This document shows, piece after piece, positions 33,630 to 42,066 of a stretch of DNA of 50,661 nt. The DNA is from Emcibacter sp. GTDB taxonomy: Bacteria; Pseudomonadota; Alphaproteobacteria; Sphingomonadales; Emcibacteraceae. Every line of letters starts with the position of its first letter. Position 1 is the stretch's first letter. The translations under genes were made by a program, and so were the position numbers. Below the pieces are notes generated by a model. That model was not told the DNA's origin and made no database searches. It worked only from the letters and a program-made list of their open reading frames with translations. Location of the stretch: the NCBI GenBank assembly GCA_021774875.1, contig JAJFIP010000328.1, forward strand, positions 1 through 50,661, given 5' to 3'.

Positions 33630-34949
33630 ATGATGCATATCATCGACAGAAGGCTAAACCCAAAAGGCAAAAGTCTGTCCAATCGCCAGCGCTTCATTGA
33701 TCGGGCTAAAAAGCAGATCAAGCGGGCTGTGGATGATGCTATCAAAAATCGTAAAATCAGCAATACGGAGGGCGGGGAACGGATAAAAATTCCCTCCGAC
33801 GGGCTTAATGAACCGCGCTTTATGGGGGATATAAAAAAGGGCAGGCGTGACCGGGTCATGCCGGGAAACAGGGACTTTATGCCCGGCGACAAGATCAAGC
33901 GGCCCCCGCCCCAGGGACAGGGACAGGGGGGGCGCGAAGCCAGTGAGGATGGCGAGGGCGAAGACAGCTTCCAGTTTACCCTGACCCGGGATGAATTTCT
34001 CGATATTTTCTTTGAAGATATGGCCCTGCCCGACTTTGTCAAAAAGTCGATCCGGGAAGAGGTCACCCATGAGTTTCAGCGTGCCGGATATATCAAACAG
34101 GGCTCGCCCAGCAATCTCAACCTGAAGCTTACCATGAAAAACAGCCTTGCCCGCCGCCTGTGTCTGCGCCGGCCCCGCGATGAAGAACTAGAAGAACTGG
34201 AAGACCAAATTACGACTTTGCGCAAAAAAACCAACCCGACTATAAAGCAGCAAAAAAAACTGGTTGCCCTGCTGGAAGAATTGGAAAATAAAAAAAGTAA
34301 ACGCCGGGTCGTGCCTTATATTGATCCGCTGGATGTGCGTTATTCCAGCTTTAACGAGGTGGAAAAGCCAAATACCCATGCGGTCATGTTTTGCCTGATG
34401 GATGTGTCAGGCTCCATGGGAGAAGTTCACAAGGAACTGGCAAAACGTTTTTTCATGCTGCTGCATCTGTTTCTGACCCGGCAATATAGCAAGGTTGATG
34501 TGATATTTATCCGTCATACTCATCTGGCCAGTGAAGTGGATGAAGAAACCTTCTTCCATTCGCGCGAGACTGGCGGCACCATTGTTTCCACTGCCCTCGA
34601 AGTTATGCAGAAAATAATCAAAGACCGCTACCCGCCGGAAGACTGGAACATCTATGCCGCCCAGGCCTCTGACGGGGACAACCTGAATAGCGACAATGCC
34701 CACTGCCAGCAGATATTGACCCAGGAATTACTACCCCTGTGTCAGTATTTCGCCTATGTGGAAGTCTGGGACAGCCATGAAGCCGAAATGTTTCCCGACG
34801 ATAATAACGTCACCCGCCTGTGGCAGACCTATGATGCGATCCGGCAAACCCATGAGAATTTTGCGGTAAAAAAAGTCACCCGGCCAGAGGATATATTTCC
34901 GGTTCTACATGATCTTTTTGCCAAGGACAAGAAAAGCGAGGTCGCTTGA
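33630..34949 (+). CDS. yeaH: YeaH/DUF444 family protein with a vWA-like domain
   Basis: 439 residues. The opening HIIDRRLNPKGKSLSNRQRFIDRAKKQIKRAV and the acidic QGQGQGGREASEDGEGEDSF linker are typical of DUF444. The C-terminal domain has a MIDAS-like LMDVSGSMGE, as in von Willebrand A proteins. It acts with PrkA (YeaG) and SpoVR; molecular function unsettled. GGAG lies 14 bases before the ATG. The stop overlaps the spoVR ATG (TGATG), so translation is coupled. Confidence 0.93.
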   Translation: MMHIIDRRLNPKGKSLSNRQRFIDRAKKQIKRAVDDAIKNRKISNTEGGERIKIPSDGLNEPRFMGDIKKGRRDRVMPGNRDFMPGDKIKRPPPQGQGQGGREASEDGEGEDSFQFTLTRDEFLDIFFEDMALPDFVKKSIREEVTHEFQRAGYIKQGSPSNLNLKLTMKNSLARRLCLRRPRDEELEELEDQITTLRKKTNPTIKQQKKLVALLEELENKKSKRRVVPYIDPLDVRYSSFNEVEKPNTHAVMFCLMDVSGSMGEVHKELAKRFFMLLHLFLTRQYSKVDVIFIRHTHLASEVDEETFFHSRETGGTIVSTALEVMQKIIKDRYPPEDWNIYAAQASDGDNLNSDNAHCQQILTQELLPLCQYFAYVEVWDSHEAEMFPDDNNVTRLWQTYDAIRQTHENFAVKKVTRPEDIFPVLHDLFAKDKKSEVA

Positions 34950-36520
34950 TGGCTAAAGCAAAAACAAAAGCCAGTGCGAAAAATAAAGCCAGTGCGAAAA
35001 ACAAAGCTCGTAAACCATTATTTGATGGGGCGCAATGGGATTATGCCTCGGTTGACAAAACCTTTCAGGCTATCCAGAAAATCGCCATTGATGAAATGGG
35101 CCTTGATATTTATCCCACCCAGATTGAAGTTATTACTTCTGAGCAGATGCTGGACGCCTATTCCTCTATAGGCATGCCGCTCATGTATAATCACTGGTCT
35201 TTTGGCAAAAGCTTTGTCCGCGATGAAGCCAGTTATCGCAAGGGATATAGCGGCTTGGCTTACGAAATTGTCATCAATTCAAACCCCTGCATCTGCTATA
35301 TTATGGAAGAAAACTCCATGACCATGCAGGCCCTTGTCATGGCCCATGCTGCCTTTGGTCATAATCATTTTTTCAAGAACAACCATCTGTTCAAGCAATG
35401 GACCGATGCCAATGCCATTTTGGATTATCTGCAATTTGCCAAAAATTATATCGCCAAATGTGAGGAAAGATACGGCCAGAAAGAGGTGGAAAGGATACTG
35501 GATTCAGCCCATGCCCTGCGTGATCAGGGGGTGGACAGATTCACCCGCCGGCAAAAACTGGATAATGCCGCCCTGCGCCAGAGAGAATTGGACCGGGAAG
35601 AATATGAGCGCTCCCAATATAGTGAATTATGGCGCACTTTGCCGGAAACCAAATCCAAAGATACTCAGGAAATTGATCTGATTGAGCGGGAGCTGGCTCA
35701 AAAACTTGGTCTGCCGGAGTCCAATCTGCTGTAATTTCTGGAAAAACACAGCCCTGCTCTGGATAACTGGCAGCGGGAAATACTGCGGATTGTCCGATCG
35801 GTGGCACAATATTTCTATCCCCAGCGGCAAACCAAGCTGATGAACGAAGGCTGCGCCTGCTTTGTCCATTATCATATCATGAACCGGCTATATGACACGG
35901 GCCAGATCACCGAAGGAGCCATGCTTGAATTCATTGATTTTCATACCAGTGTTGTTTCTCAACCCGATTTCGACAGCCGCTATTTTTCCGGTATTAACCC
36001 CTATGCCCTGGGCTTTGCCATGATGAAAGATATTGAACGCATATGTGAGAATGCAACCGATGAGGACCGGGAATGGTTTCCCGATATAGCCGGCAATAAT
36101 AAGCCCATTGAAACTCTAAAAGAAGCCTGGGAAAATTTCCGGGACGAAAGCTTTATCCTGCAATATCTCAGCCCCCACCTGATGCGGGAGTTTCGCCTCT
36201 TTAACCTGAATGATGATACCTCAAAACCCCATTATCTTGTTGATGCTATCCATAACAAGCGCGGCTATAATGACGTGCGTAGTGCCCTCGCCTCCCAATA
36301 TTCCGTGGCCAGCCTTGATCTGGATATTCAGGTAACCAATGTGGATCTTACGGGTAATCGGTCTATGATACTGACCCACAATATGACCACTGGCATGACG
36401 CTGGAAGAAAAGCAGGCCGATATGGTCCTCGCCCATATCAGACGTCTTTGGGGTTACGATGTGACCCTGAACAGCGTTGATCCCAATAGTGACAAAGTCA
36501 AAAAAACTTATTCTGGTTGA
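34949..36520 (+). pseudogene. spoVR: SpoVR family protein gene (ycgB-like), split by one in-frame stop
   Basis: The two tracked ORFs 34946-35734 and 35801-36520 are one reading frame. After ESNLL a TAA at 35732-35734 replaces what family alignments show as Tyr (ENLLYFLEK). Downstream the frame continues without shift: FLEKHSPALDNWQREILRIVRSVAQYFYPQRQTKLMNEGC. Joined, it is about 523 codons, normal SpoVR length. Start is ATG at 34949; the tracked TTG is one codon earlier. A second half could start at Met in LMNEGC. A lysine-rich N-terminus has an 18-base tandem repeat. It is either a recent nonsense mutation or a sequencing error. The cassette partners prkA and yeaH look intact. Confidence 0.88.
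34967..35002 (+). repeat. 18-base tandem repeat in the spoVR N-terminus
   Basis: AAAGCCAGTGCGAAAAAT and AAAGCCAGTGCGAAAAAC, back to back, differ only in the last base. They encode KASAKN twice in a Lys/Ala-rich extension before the conserved FDGAQWDY. Confidence 0.9.
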
Positions 36521-36885
36521 TTCTGGACAGGCTGGCGTTTGTGGCGCAGGTAACATATTCCCAAAAGCATAACGACAATCACTATGGCCCTAAGTGACAG
36601 GGTAAAATTATCATGTAATAGATGAAGTGTGGCACTGGTCAACATTATCAACACCAGAAGAGACCCCCCGGCCACGGTCAGTCTCGGAATGGTCAGCATC
36701 AAGCCGCCCATACATTCAACCACACCCACGGCTATTAACAGATTAGCGGGGATACCCAAGGACTCAAACTGGGTAACCTGATAAGAAGTTCCGATAATCT
36801 TGCTAACACCATTGTAAAAAAATACAATCGCCAGAACCAGGCTCAATGCCCATAAGATAACTTCAATAAATCGGTCGCCGCTCAT
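36508..36885 (-). CDS. DoxX-type small membrane protein
   Basis: 125 residues with four hydrophobic helices (FIEVILWALSLVLAIVFFYNGVSKI; ANLLIAVGVVECMGGLMLTI; GGSLLVLIMLTSATLHLL; SLRAIVIVVMLLGICYL). The FYNGVSKI and VECMGGLML segments fit the DoxX/DoxX-like superfamily. Physiological role unknown. GGTGGGATGCA precedes the ATG. Its 3' end overlaps the spoVR 3' end by 13 bases, convergent. Confidence 0.82.
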   Translation of the reverse strand: MSGDRFIEVILWALSLVLAIVFFYNGVSKIIGTSYQVTQFESLGIPANLLIAVGVVECMGGLMLTIPRLTVAGGSLLVLIMLTSATLHLLHDNFTLSLRAIVIVVMLLGICYLRHKRQPVQNQPE

Positions 36886-36964
36886 TGCATCCCACCTTTA
36901 CCGGTCTAATATTCTGAACCACATACTGCGGCCACTGTAGAAAGAATCCCGTCAAAGATCAAAT

Positions 36965-37522
36965 TTATCTTTTGCCGGCCCTGATCACCACTTCCATAAA
37001 GACCTGCGCTCCGACAGAGGACAGATCGCGCCATGCCCCCTGTCCGACACCGTAATTCAGACGATTAAGTTCCATCCTGCCCTTGATTGCCGCCTGTTGC
37101 CCGTCATATTCCGAAAGCGTGAAAGTGAGTGTCTCAGACCTGGTAATATCACGCAGCGTCAGATCCCCTGTTACCTGATAATCTGTACCACCAAGATGCT
37201 TGAAAGCATGACTGACAAATTGGGCGGTTGGATAGCGGGCAACATCAAACCAGTCCTTTTTCATAAGATTTTCCGCCACATCACTGTAGAAGGCCTCAAT
37301 ATGGTTTAAATCGATCAGGATATTAACCCGGCTTTTATCCAGTAGCTCAGGATCGAATATTATTTCGCCAGAAAATTTTGTGAATTCACCCTCAGCAGGG
37401 CTGCCCTCTATAATAACAGAAAATCTGATGAAGCTGTCATTGTCAATAATTTGCCACTCCATATCCGGTGCCGGGGAAAAACCCCCCAGCATCAACCAGA
37501 TAAAAACAAAATATCTTTTCAT
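36965..37522 (-). CDS. YceI family periplasmic protein (lipocalin-like)
   Basis: 185 residues. A short signal sequence is followed by the YceI beta barrel: MEWQIIDNDSFIRFSVIIEGSPAEGEFTKFSGEIIFDP, KKDWFDVARYPTAQFVSHAFKHLGGTDYQVTGDLTLRDITRSETLTF and GRMELNRLNYGVGQG. It binds isoprenoid or long amphiphilic ligands in known relatives. It lies 6 bases downstream of the cytochrome b561 gene, a common YceI-CybB pairing, which suggests a quinone- or lipid-related redox role. Confidence 0.9.
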   Translation of the reverse strand: MKRYFVFIWLMLGGFSPAPDMEWQIIDNDSFIRFSVIIEGSPAEGEFTKFSGEIIFDPELLDKSRVNILIDLNHIEAFYSDVAENLMKKDWFDVARYPTAQFVSHAFKHLGGTDYQVTGDLTLRDITRSETLTFTLSEYDGQQAAIKGRMELNRLNYGVGQGAWRDLSSVGAQVFMEVVIRAGKR

Positions 37523-37528
37523 TATCGG

Positions 37529-38098
37529 TTATTCTGATTTTTTGGGCCGTAGAGACATTCTTTCCATCACATCATCCTTGCGCACATAATGGTGAAATAA
37601 TGCTGCCGCCACATGAATGAAAAACGCGACAACCAGAAGCAGTGCTGCTATTTCATGGGCTTCGTGAAAAATATCGCCCATAGCCTTATCCTTGTCGGCC
37701 AGCGCGGGAAGCTCAAGCCCAAAGAATTTTACGGGCCGTCCGGCATAGGAACTCATCAGCCAGCCGAACAGGGGCTGGGCAAACATGATGACATACAGCA
37801 GCATATGCATGGCGTGGGCGCTCAAATTTTCAATCTTGCTCATTGTGTCGGGCATTTTCGGAACCGGGTTGATCATGCGCCAGCCCAGTCGGAAGATAAC
37901 AAGCACAAGTATTAATATGCCAAAGGATTTATGGTAATCATAAAGGCCAAATTTATAGCCCATCTGCGCCGGCGTATCTGCAGGCAGTTCATGCATATAG
38001 CTGCCGAGCAGCACCATTCCCAATAACAGCAGGAACATACCCCAGTGAAAAGCCTTGGCAATATTGCCATATGAAGTATCTGTATTTTTGATAGCCAT
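37529..38098 (-). CDS. Cytochrome b561 (CybB-type) di-heme membrane protein
   Basis: 189 residues with four membrane helices. Candidate heme ligands are His in AFHWGMFLLLLGM, YDYHKSFGILILV, LSAHAMHMLLYV and the last helix HEAHEIAALLLVV. The family moves electrons from ubiquinol. AAAGGGATAAAA precedes the ATG. It is flanked on both sides by YceI genes and is likely one operon with them. Confidence 0.92.
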   Translation of the reverse strand: MAIKNTDTSYGNIAKAFHWGMFLLLLGMVLLGSYMHELPADTPAQMGYKFGLYDYHKSFGILILVLVIFRLGWRMINPVPKMPDTMSKIENLSAHAMHMLLYVIMFAQPLFGWLMSSYAGRPVKFFGLELPALADKDKAMGDIFHEAHEIAALLLVVAFFIHVAAALFHHYVRKDDVMERMSLRPKKSE

Positions 38099-38120
38099 TT
38101 TTATCCCTTTTTATTTTTCG

Positions 38121-38714
38121 TTACTGATCGATCAAAGCCTCTGCCTCAATTCTTATAATGACGTCATCGCTCACCAGAGGCAGATATTTTTTCATGCCCC
38201 ATCGGGACCGCTTTACAGTAGTCTTGACAGAAAATCCGGTCCGCATAATATTTTTCTGAATATCCATAGCCCGCTTATTGAACCGCACTTTCAATGTTAA
38301 GGCTTTTGTTACCCCGAGCAAAGTAAAGTTTCCGTCAACAGTGGCTCTGTTATCCTCAATCAGTGTGACTTTTGTGCTGGTAAAGCTGGCCGTCGGATAT
38401 TTCTTCACATTAAAGAACTCATCACTTTTCAGATGCTCATCAAATTTTGGTAATCCGGTCATAATGCTTGCTGTCTTGAAGGTAATCCTGACTGAACTCT
38501 GGTCCGGATTGTCATGATTCAGAATAATCTGCCCGTCAAAATCCATGAATTGGCCCATGGAATTAGAAAATCCGATGTGATTGACAAACCACATAATATT
38601 AGTATGGGACTTGTCAAAGTGGTAGGTTTCTATGCCTGTTGCAGCCTGAGACATCTGGAAATTGAACAGCGTAAATATAGCCACAACTACCATCAGGGAA
38701 TATCTGATCATCAT
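38121..38714 (-). CDS. YceI family periplasmic protein (second copy)
   Basis: 197 residues from the ATG at 38714; the tracked 38831 start reads through the preceding gene. Signal sequence ending near SQA, then TGIETYHFDKSHTNIMWFVNHIGFSNSMGQFMDFDGQIILN, SDEFFNVKKYPTASFTSTKVTLIEDNRATVDGNFTLLGVTKALTLKV and GFSVKTTVKRSRWGMKKYLPLVSDDVIIRIE, a full YceI domain. The two YceI proteins differ in sequence, so this is not a recent duplication. It starts 4 bases after the small membrane protein gene, so it is coupled to it. Confidence 0.92.
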   Translation of the reverse strand: MMIRYSLMVVVAIFTLFNFQMSQAATGIETYHFDKSHTNIMWFVNHIGFSNSMGQFMDFDGQIILNHDNPDQSSVRITFKTASIMTGLPKFDEHLKSDEFFNVKKYPTASFTSTKVTLIEDNRATVDGNFTLLGVTKALTLKVRFNKRAMDIQKNIMRTGFSVKTTVKRSRWGMKKYLPLVSDDVIIRIEAEALIDQ

Positions 38715-38718
38715 CGCT

Positions 38719-38979
38719 TCAGTTCTTCCGTTTAAATTTATCCTTAATGGTCGACAGATTGGTAAATACCCATACTGGCACCACAATAATCGCCCCCAGA
38801 AGGACATATTTCCCGCCCCATTGAAAAACACTTACCGCAGCATCATAAATCCTGCCCAATGTTTCCGGAATATCATGAATAAGATCTGCCGGGCTGATCT
38901 CAAAATAATCCAGTGCCAGACCGACAAGAAGCGATGCTATCAGGAGTTTCCAGATAATATGAAATGTAGATTTATTCAT
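38719..38979 (-). CDS. Small membrane protein, DUF6460-like
   Basis: 86 residues. Two hydrophobic stretches (IIWKLLIASLLVGLALDYF; WGGKYVLLGAIIVVPVWVFTNL) with an amphipathic ISPADLIHDIPETLGRIYDAAV between them. It resembles DUF6460, but that assignment is from memory. AGGAGTGACGG precedes the ATG. It lies between the lipoprotein and YceI genes in an operon of membrane and periplasmic proteins. Confidence 0.65.
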   Translation of the reverse strand: MNKSTFHIIWKLLIASLLVGLALDYFEISPADLIHDIPETLGRIYDAAVSVFQWGGKYVLLGAIIVVPVWVFTNLSTIKDKFKRKN

Positions 38980-38982
38980 CCG

Positions 38983-39315
38983 TCACTCCTGTTGGCTCTG
39001 CTGTTGAAATATTTCTTCTTCCATATCATACCGCAATTGTTTTACCAGAATCTCCACTGCATTATTTTGTTCATGGGTCAGAGTTCTGGTGGCAGACAGA
39101 AGTGCCAGCTTGTTCATGGCAGTCTGGTATTTCTGCTCTTTTGCTTCCGCAAGTATGGTGGCAACATGCTGTTGCATTTCAGGACTTTCATTCCTGAAAC
39201 TATAGGTCAGGCGATCCTGATCATGGGTTTTTTCAGTCTCTCCACATGACGAAACGACGATAAAGACCAGCAGACCCAGCGCCAGTATTGCGATTTTTCC
39301 AAACATGTTCACCAT
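38983..39315 (-). CDS. Small lipoprotein
   Basis: 110 residues. The signal sequence ends in VVSSC, a lipobox variant. The mature part is helical and charged (QQHVATILAEAKEQKYQTAMNKLALLSATRTLTHEQNNAVEILVKQLRYDMEEE), possibly a coiled-coil or TPR-like hairpin. No family recognised. ACGGAAAAG precedes the ATG at 39315; Met4 is the alternative. First gene of the minus-strand YceI/cytochrome group, 3 bases ahead of the small membrane protein gene. Confidence 0.75.
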   Translation of the reverse strand: MVNMFGKIAILALGLLVFIVVSSCGETEKTHDQDRLTYSFRNESPEMQQHVATILAEAKEQKYQTAMNKLALLSATRTLTHEQNNAVEILVKQLRYDMEEEIFQQQSQQE

Positions 39316-39363
39316 CTTTTCCGTTTTGATTATACAGATTAATCTCTATGACACAAAAAAACA

Positions 39364-39392
39364 ATCCCCGGCAGCATCATACTACCGGGGAT
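39364..39392 (-). terminator. Intrinsic terminator of paaN
   Basis: ATCCCCGG (39364-39371) and CCGGGGAT (39385-39392) form a perfect 8-base GC-rich stem with a 13-base loop. Read on the minus strand it is followed by TGTTTTTTT, a good U run. It lies 24 bases beyond the paaN stop. Confidence 0.9.
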
Positions 39393-39415
39393 ATATATTT
39401 AAGACTGAATTGAAA

Positions 39416-41077
39416 TTAAATATGTTTTCTGCTCTGAACCACCCGGTAGCGATTTGAAACATAGGCCGTATCGGACAGGGCGGCATTGGCCGCCGGATTG
39501 CTGCCCGTAGCATGAAAATCACTGAAGGCCGCCGTCTGATTAACATATACGCCGCCCGTCAGGTTAAAAGACACGGCGACACCGGCCCGGCAGGCCACAC
39601 CCTCTGCCCGGTCAAGAACTTCATCCGATGTGGAATAAATACCAAAGCTAATCGCGCCATTATTTTTCACGCTATTCTCTACGATACTCAGGCTATCATC
39701 GGTATTCTTGCTGGGTACCATATAAGATATGGGGCCAAATACTTCAGCGGAATAAGAGCTTTCGTCGGTGGCTTTCAGAATTAAAGGTGTGCGGATAGTC
39801 GCATTGTCAAAACCCTCCATAGGAACGGCGCGTGAGGCCAGAACCACATTGTCGCCTTTACCATATTTTTCGATACGGGCAAGGGTCGCCTCACTCTGTA
39901 TGGCACCAAGGATGGCACAGGCCCGCCCGTCATCTCCATTTAGTTTTTCAACGCCGGTGGCAAGGGCGGCGACAACCTCATCAAAGCTCTTGTGGCCATC
40001 TTCGGTGTCAATGCCACCTTCGGGGATGAAAATATTCTGCGGTGCCGTACACATCTGCCCGGCATAAAGGCTAAGGGTGAAAGAAAGATTGCCGACCATA
40101 CCGCGAAAATTATCAGTGCTGTCGATGATGACGCAGTTCACCCCGGCTTTTTCCGTGTAGACTTGAGCCTGACGGGCATTGTCTTCCAGCCAGTTGCCAA
40201 AGCCGGTGCTGCCGGTAAAGTCAATCAATCTGACTTCCGGTGCCAAGGCAAGATCTTTGGCCAGTGGTGCATCGGCTCCGTCAGCGGCAAGAGTAACAAT
40301 ATTGGGGTTAAAGCCTTCTTGCTGAAGCACGTCGCGGCAAATTTCAACGGAAATAGCCAGTGGCAATATTGCGCCGGGATGGGGTTTGACAATAACCGCA
40401 TTGCCGGTAACCAGACTGGCAAATAATCCGGGATAACTGTTCCATGTGGGAAAGGTCGAGCAGCCGATTACCAGGCCAATACCTCTGGGCACCACAGTAA
40501 AATATTTTTCCATGACCAGAGGGTCACGTTTGCCCTGCGGTTTTTCCCAGCGCGCGACCGCCGGGGTGCGGACCATGTCTTCATAAGCATAGACCACCGC
40601 TTCCAGTCCCCGGTCCTGAGCGTGGGGGCCACCAGCCTGAAAAGCCATCATAAAGGCCTGTCCCGTAGTATGCATGACCGCAAAACCCATTTCAAAGCTG
40701 CGTTTGTTAATCCGGTCAAGTATTTCAAGGCAAATTCCGGTGCGGGTTTCAATGGATGCTGTTGCCCAATCCTGACGAATGGCTTCTACTTCACCCACCA
40801 GGTCAGTTACATCCACTTTCGGGTAACTAATGCCCAGATCGAATCCGTAAGGGGATTTTTCTGCGCCCACTGTGCCGACCATGCCGGGCTGATCTAATTC
40901 AAAATCTTTGTTGAGGTATGACTTAAAAGCCGCCTCACCGTTTTTGCTGGCATCCTCACCATAAACACGGGGGCTTGGGCTTTCCGGATAAGCCGTCCAA
41001 TATTCCCGGGTTCTGCTGGCATTAATTCCTTTTTCAAGGGTTTCCCTGTGGCGTTCGAATAACAAAGACTGTGACAT
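39416..41077 (-). CDS. paaN: PaaN, phenylacetate-pathway ring-opening aldehyde dehydrogenase-type protein
   Basis: 553 residues, as in PaaN. It carries the aldehyde dehydrogenase fold: GCSTFPTWNSYPGLFASLVTGNAVIVKPHPGAILPL for NAD binding, DFTGSTGFGNWLEDNARQ, and the catalytic Cys region LYAGQMCTAPQNIFIPEGG. Unlike PaaZ it has no C-terminal MaoC hydratase domain. It is expected to open or oxidise the ring-derived CoA intermediate. AGGAG precedes the ATG. It is divergent from paaG over 183 bases holding a TetR-type dyad, and ends in a strong terminator. Confidence 0.93.
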   Translation of the reverse strand: MSQSLLFERHRETLEKGINASRTREYWTAYPESPSPRVYGEDASKNGEAAFKSYLNKDFELDQPGMVGTVGAEKSPYGFDLGISYPKVDVTDLVGEVEAIRQDWATASIETRTGICLEILDRINKRSFEMGFAVMHTTGQAFMMAFQAGGPHAQDRGLEAVVYAYEDMVRTPAVARWEKPQGKRDPLVMEKYFTVVPRGIGLVIGCSTFPTWNSYPGLFASLVTGNAVIVKPHPGAILPLAISVEICRDVLQQEGFNPNIVTLAADGADAPLAKDLALAPEVRLIDFTGSTGFGNWLEDNARQAQVYTEKAGVNCVIIDSTDNFRGMVGNLSFTLSLYAGQMCTAPQNIFIPEGGIDTEDGHKSFDEVVAALATGVEKLNGDDGRACAILGAIQSEATLARIEKYGKGDNVVLASRAVPMEGFDNATIRTPLILKATDESSYSAEVFGPISYMVPSKNTDDSLSIVENSVKNNGAISFGIYSTSDEVLDRAEGVACRAGVAVSFNLTGGVYVNQTAAFSDFHATGSNPAANAALSDTAYVSNRYRVVQSRKHI

Positions 41078-41167
41078 AATATCTTTCTCCTGATAGAATC
41101 CTGAAGCTATATACGACTCTTATTTAACATATTTATTGACTATACCCTATGTATTTGTAATTAATAG

Positions 41168-41177
41168 ACCGAACGGT
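41168..41177. promoter_or_regulatory. ACCGAACGGT dyad in the paaN/paaG divergent promoter
   Basis: ACCG-AA-CGGT, extended as GACCGAACGGTTGG, lies roughly midway between the paaN and paaG starts. Related ACCGAA-type elements are upstream of the TetR gene at 48448-49062, as expected for a shared TetR operator. Confidence 0.5.
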
Positions 41178-41260
41178 TGGACAATTCAAGGTAAATAGCT
41201 TTAATACTTATCGAGGGCTATGATATAGTGACCTGAGCAGATAGAGAATGGATTGATAAA

Positions 41261-42052
41261 ATGTCTTACACAAACATTGAATTTACTATAGCCGATGGTT
41301 TAGCAACCCTGACCCTTAACCGCCCCGAGAGCCTGAACAGTTTCATCACAGAAATGCACGAAGAAGTCCGTGATGCCATGACGCAGGTGGAAAATGATCC
41401 TAGCATCCGTTGCCTGCTGCTTACCGGCAATGGCCGGGGGTTTTGTGCGGGACAGGATCTTAATGACCGGGCAGTAAAACCGGGGGCCGAAAGGCGGGAT
41501 CTTTCCGAATCTGTGGAAGCAAATTATAACCCGTTGATCAAACGTCTTGCCAACCTGCCCATGCCGGTTATCTGTGCGGTCAATGGGGTTGCGGCAGGTG
41601 CCGGGGCCAATCTCGCCCTTGCCTGTGACATGGTATTTGCCGCAAAATCGGCCAAATTCATTCAGGTATTCTGCAAGATCGGCCTGATTCCCGATAGTGG
41701 CGGCACCTATAACCTGCCGCGGGCTGTGGGCACGGCACGGGCCATGGGCCTTGCTCTGACCGGGGATGCAATCACAGCGGAACAGGCCGAACAATGGGGC
41801 ATGATATGGAAAGCCGTTGACAATGACGACCTGATGGAAGTTGCTCTGAAACAGGCACAATATTTCACCAGCCAACCCACATTGGGGCTGGCCCTGATCA
41901 AAAAGGCCATCCGCGCCAGCTTTGACAATGACCTGAGTGATCAGTTGCAAATGGAAAGCTCTTCACAAAAACAAGCCGGATTTTCCGATGATTATCAGGA
42001 GGGTGTCGCCGCCTTCCTTGAAAAACGCAAACCTGCCTTCACAGGAAAATAA
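41261..42052 (+). CDS. paaG: 2-(1,2-epoxy-1,2-dihydrophenyl)acetyl-CoA isomerase
   Basis: 263 residues of the crotonase superfamily. It converts ring-1,2-epoxyphenylacetyl-CoA to the oxepin isomer and later shifts a double bond. FAGQDLN-like FCAGQDLNDR and NGVAAGAGANLALACDMVFAAKSAKFIQVFCKIGLIPDSGGTYNLPRAVGTARA are diagnostic, with the catalytic Asp in PDSGGTY. GGATTGATAAA precedes the ATG. First gene of the paaGHIJ run; paaH follows 14 bases later. Confidence 0.95.
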   Translation: MSYTNIEFTIADGLATLTLNRPESLNSFITEMHEEVRDAMTQVENDPSIRCLLLTGNGRGFCAGQDLNDRAVKPGAERRDLSESVEANYNPLIKRLANLPMPVICAVNGVAAGAGANLALACDMVFAAKSAKFIQVFCKIGLIPDSGGTYNLPRAVGTARAMGLALTGDAITAEQAEQWGMIWKAVDNDDLMEVALKQAQYFTSQPTLGLALIKKAIRASFDNDLSDQLQMESSSQKQAGFSDDYQEGVAAFLEKRKPAFTGK

Positions 42053-42066
42053 AGGATACTGACTAA

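Noticed and set aside
35801-36520. Second SpoVR ORF as an independent gene
   Set aside because: It is in frame with 34949-35734 and continues the same family; best read as one interrupted gene.
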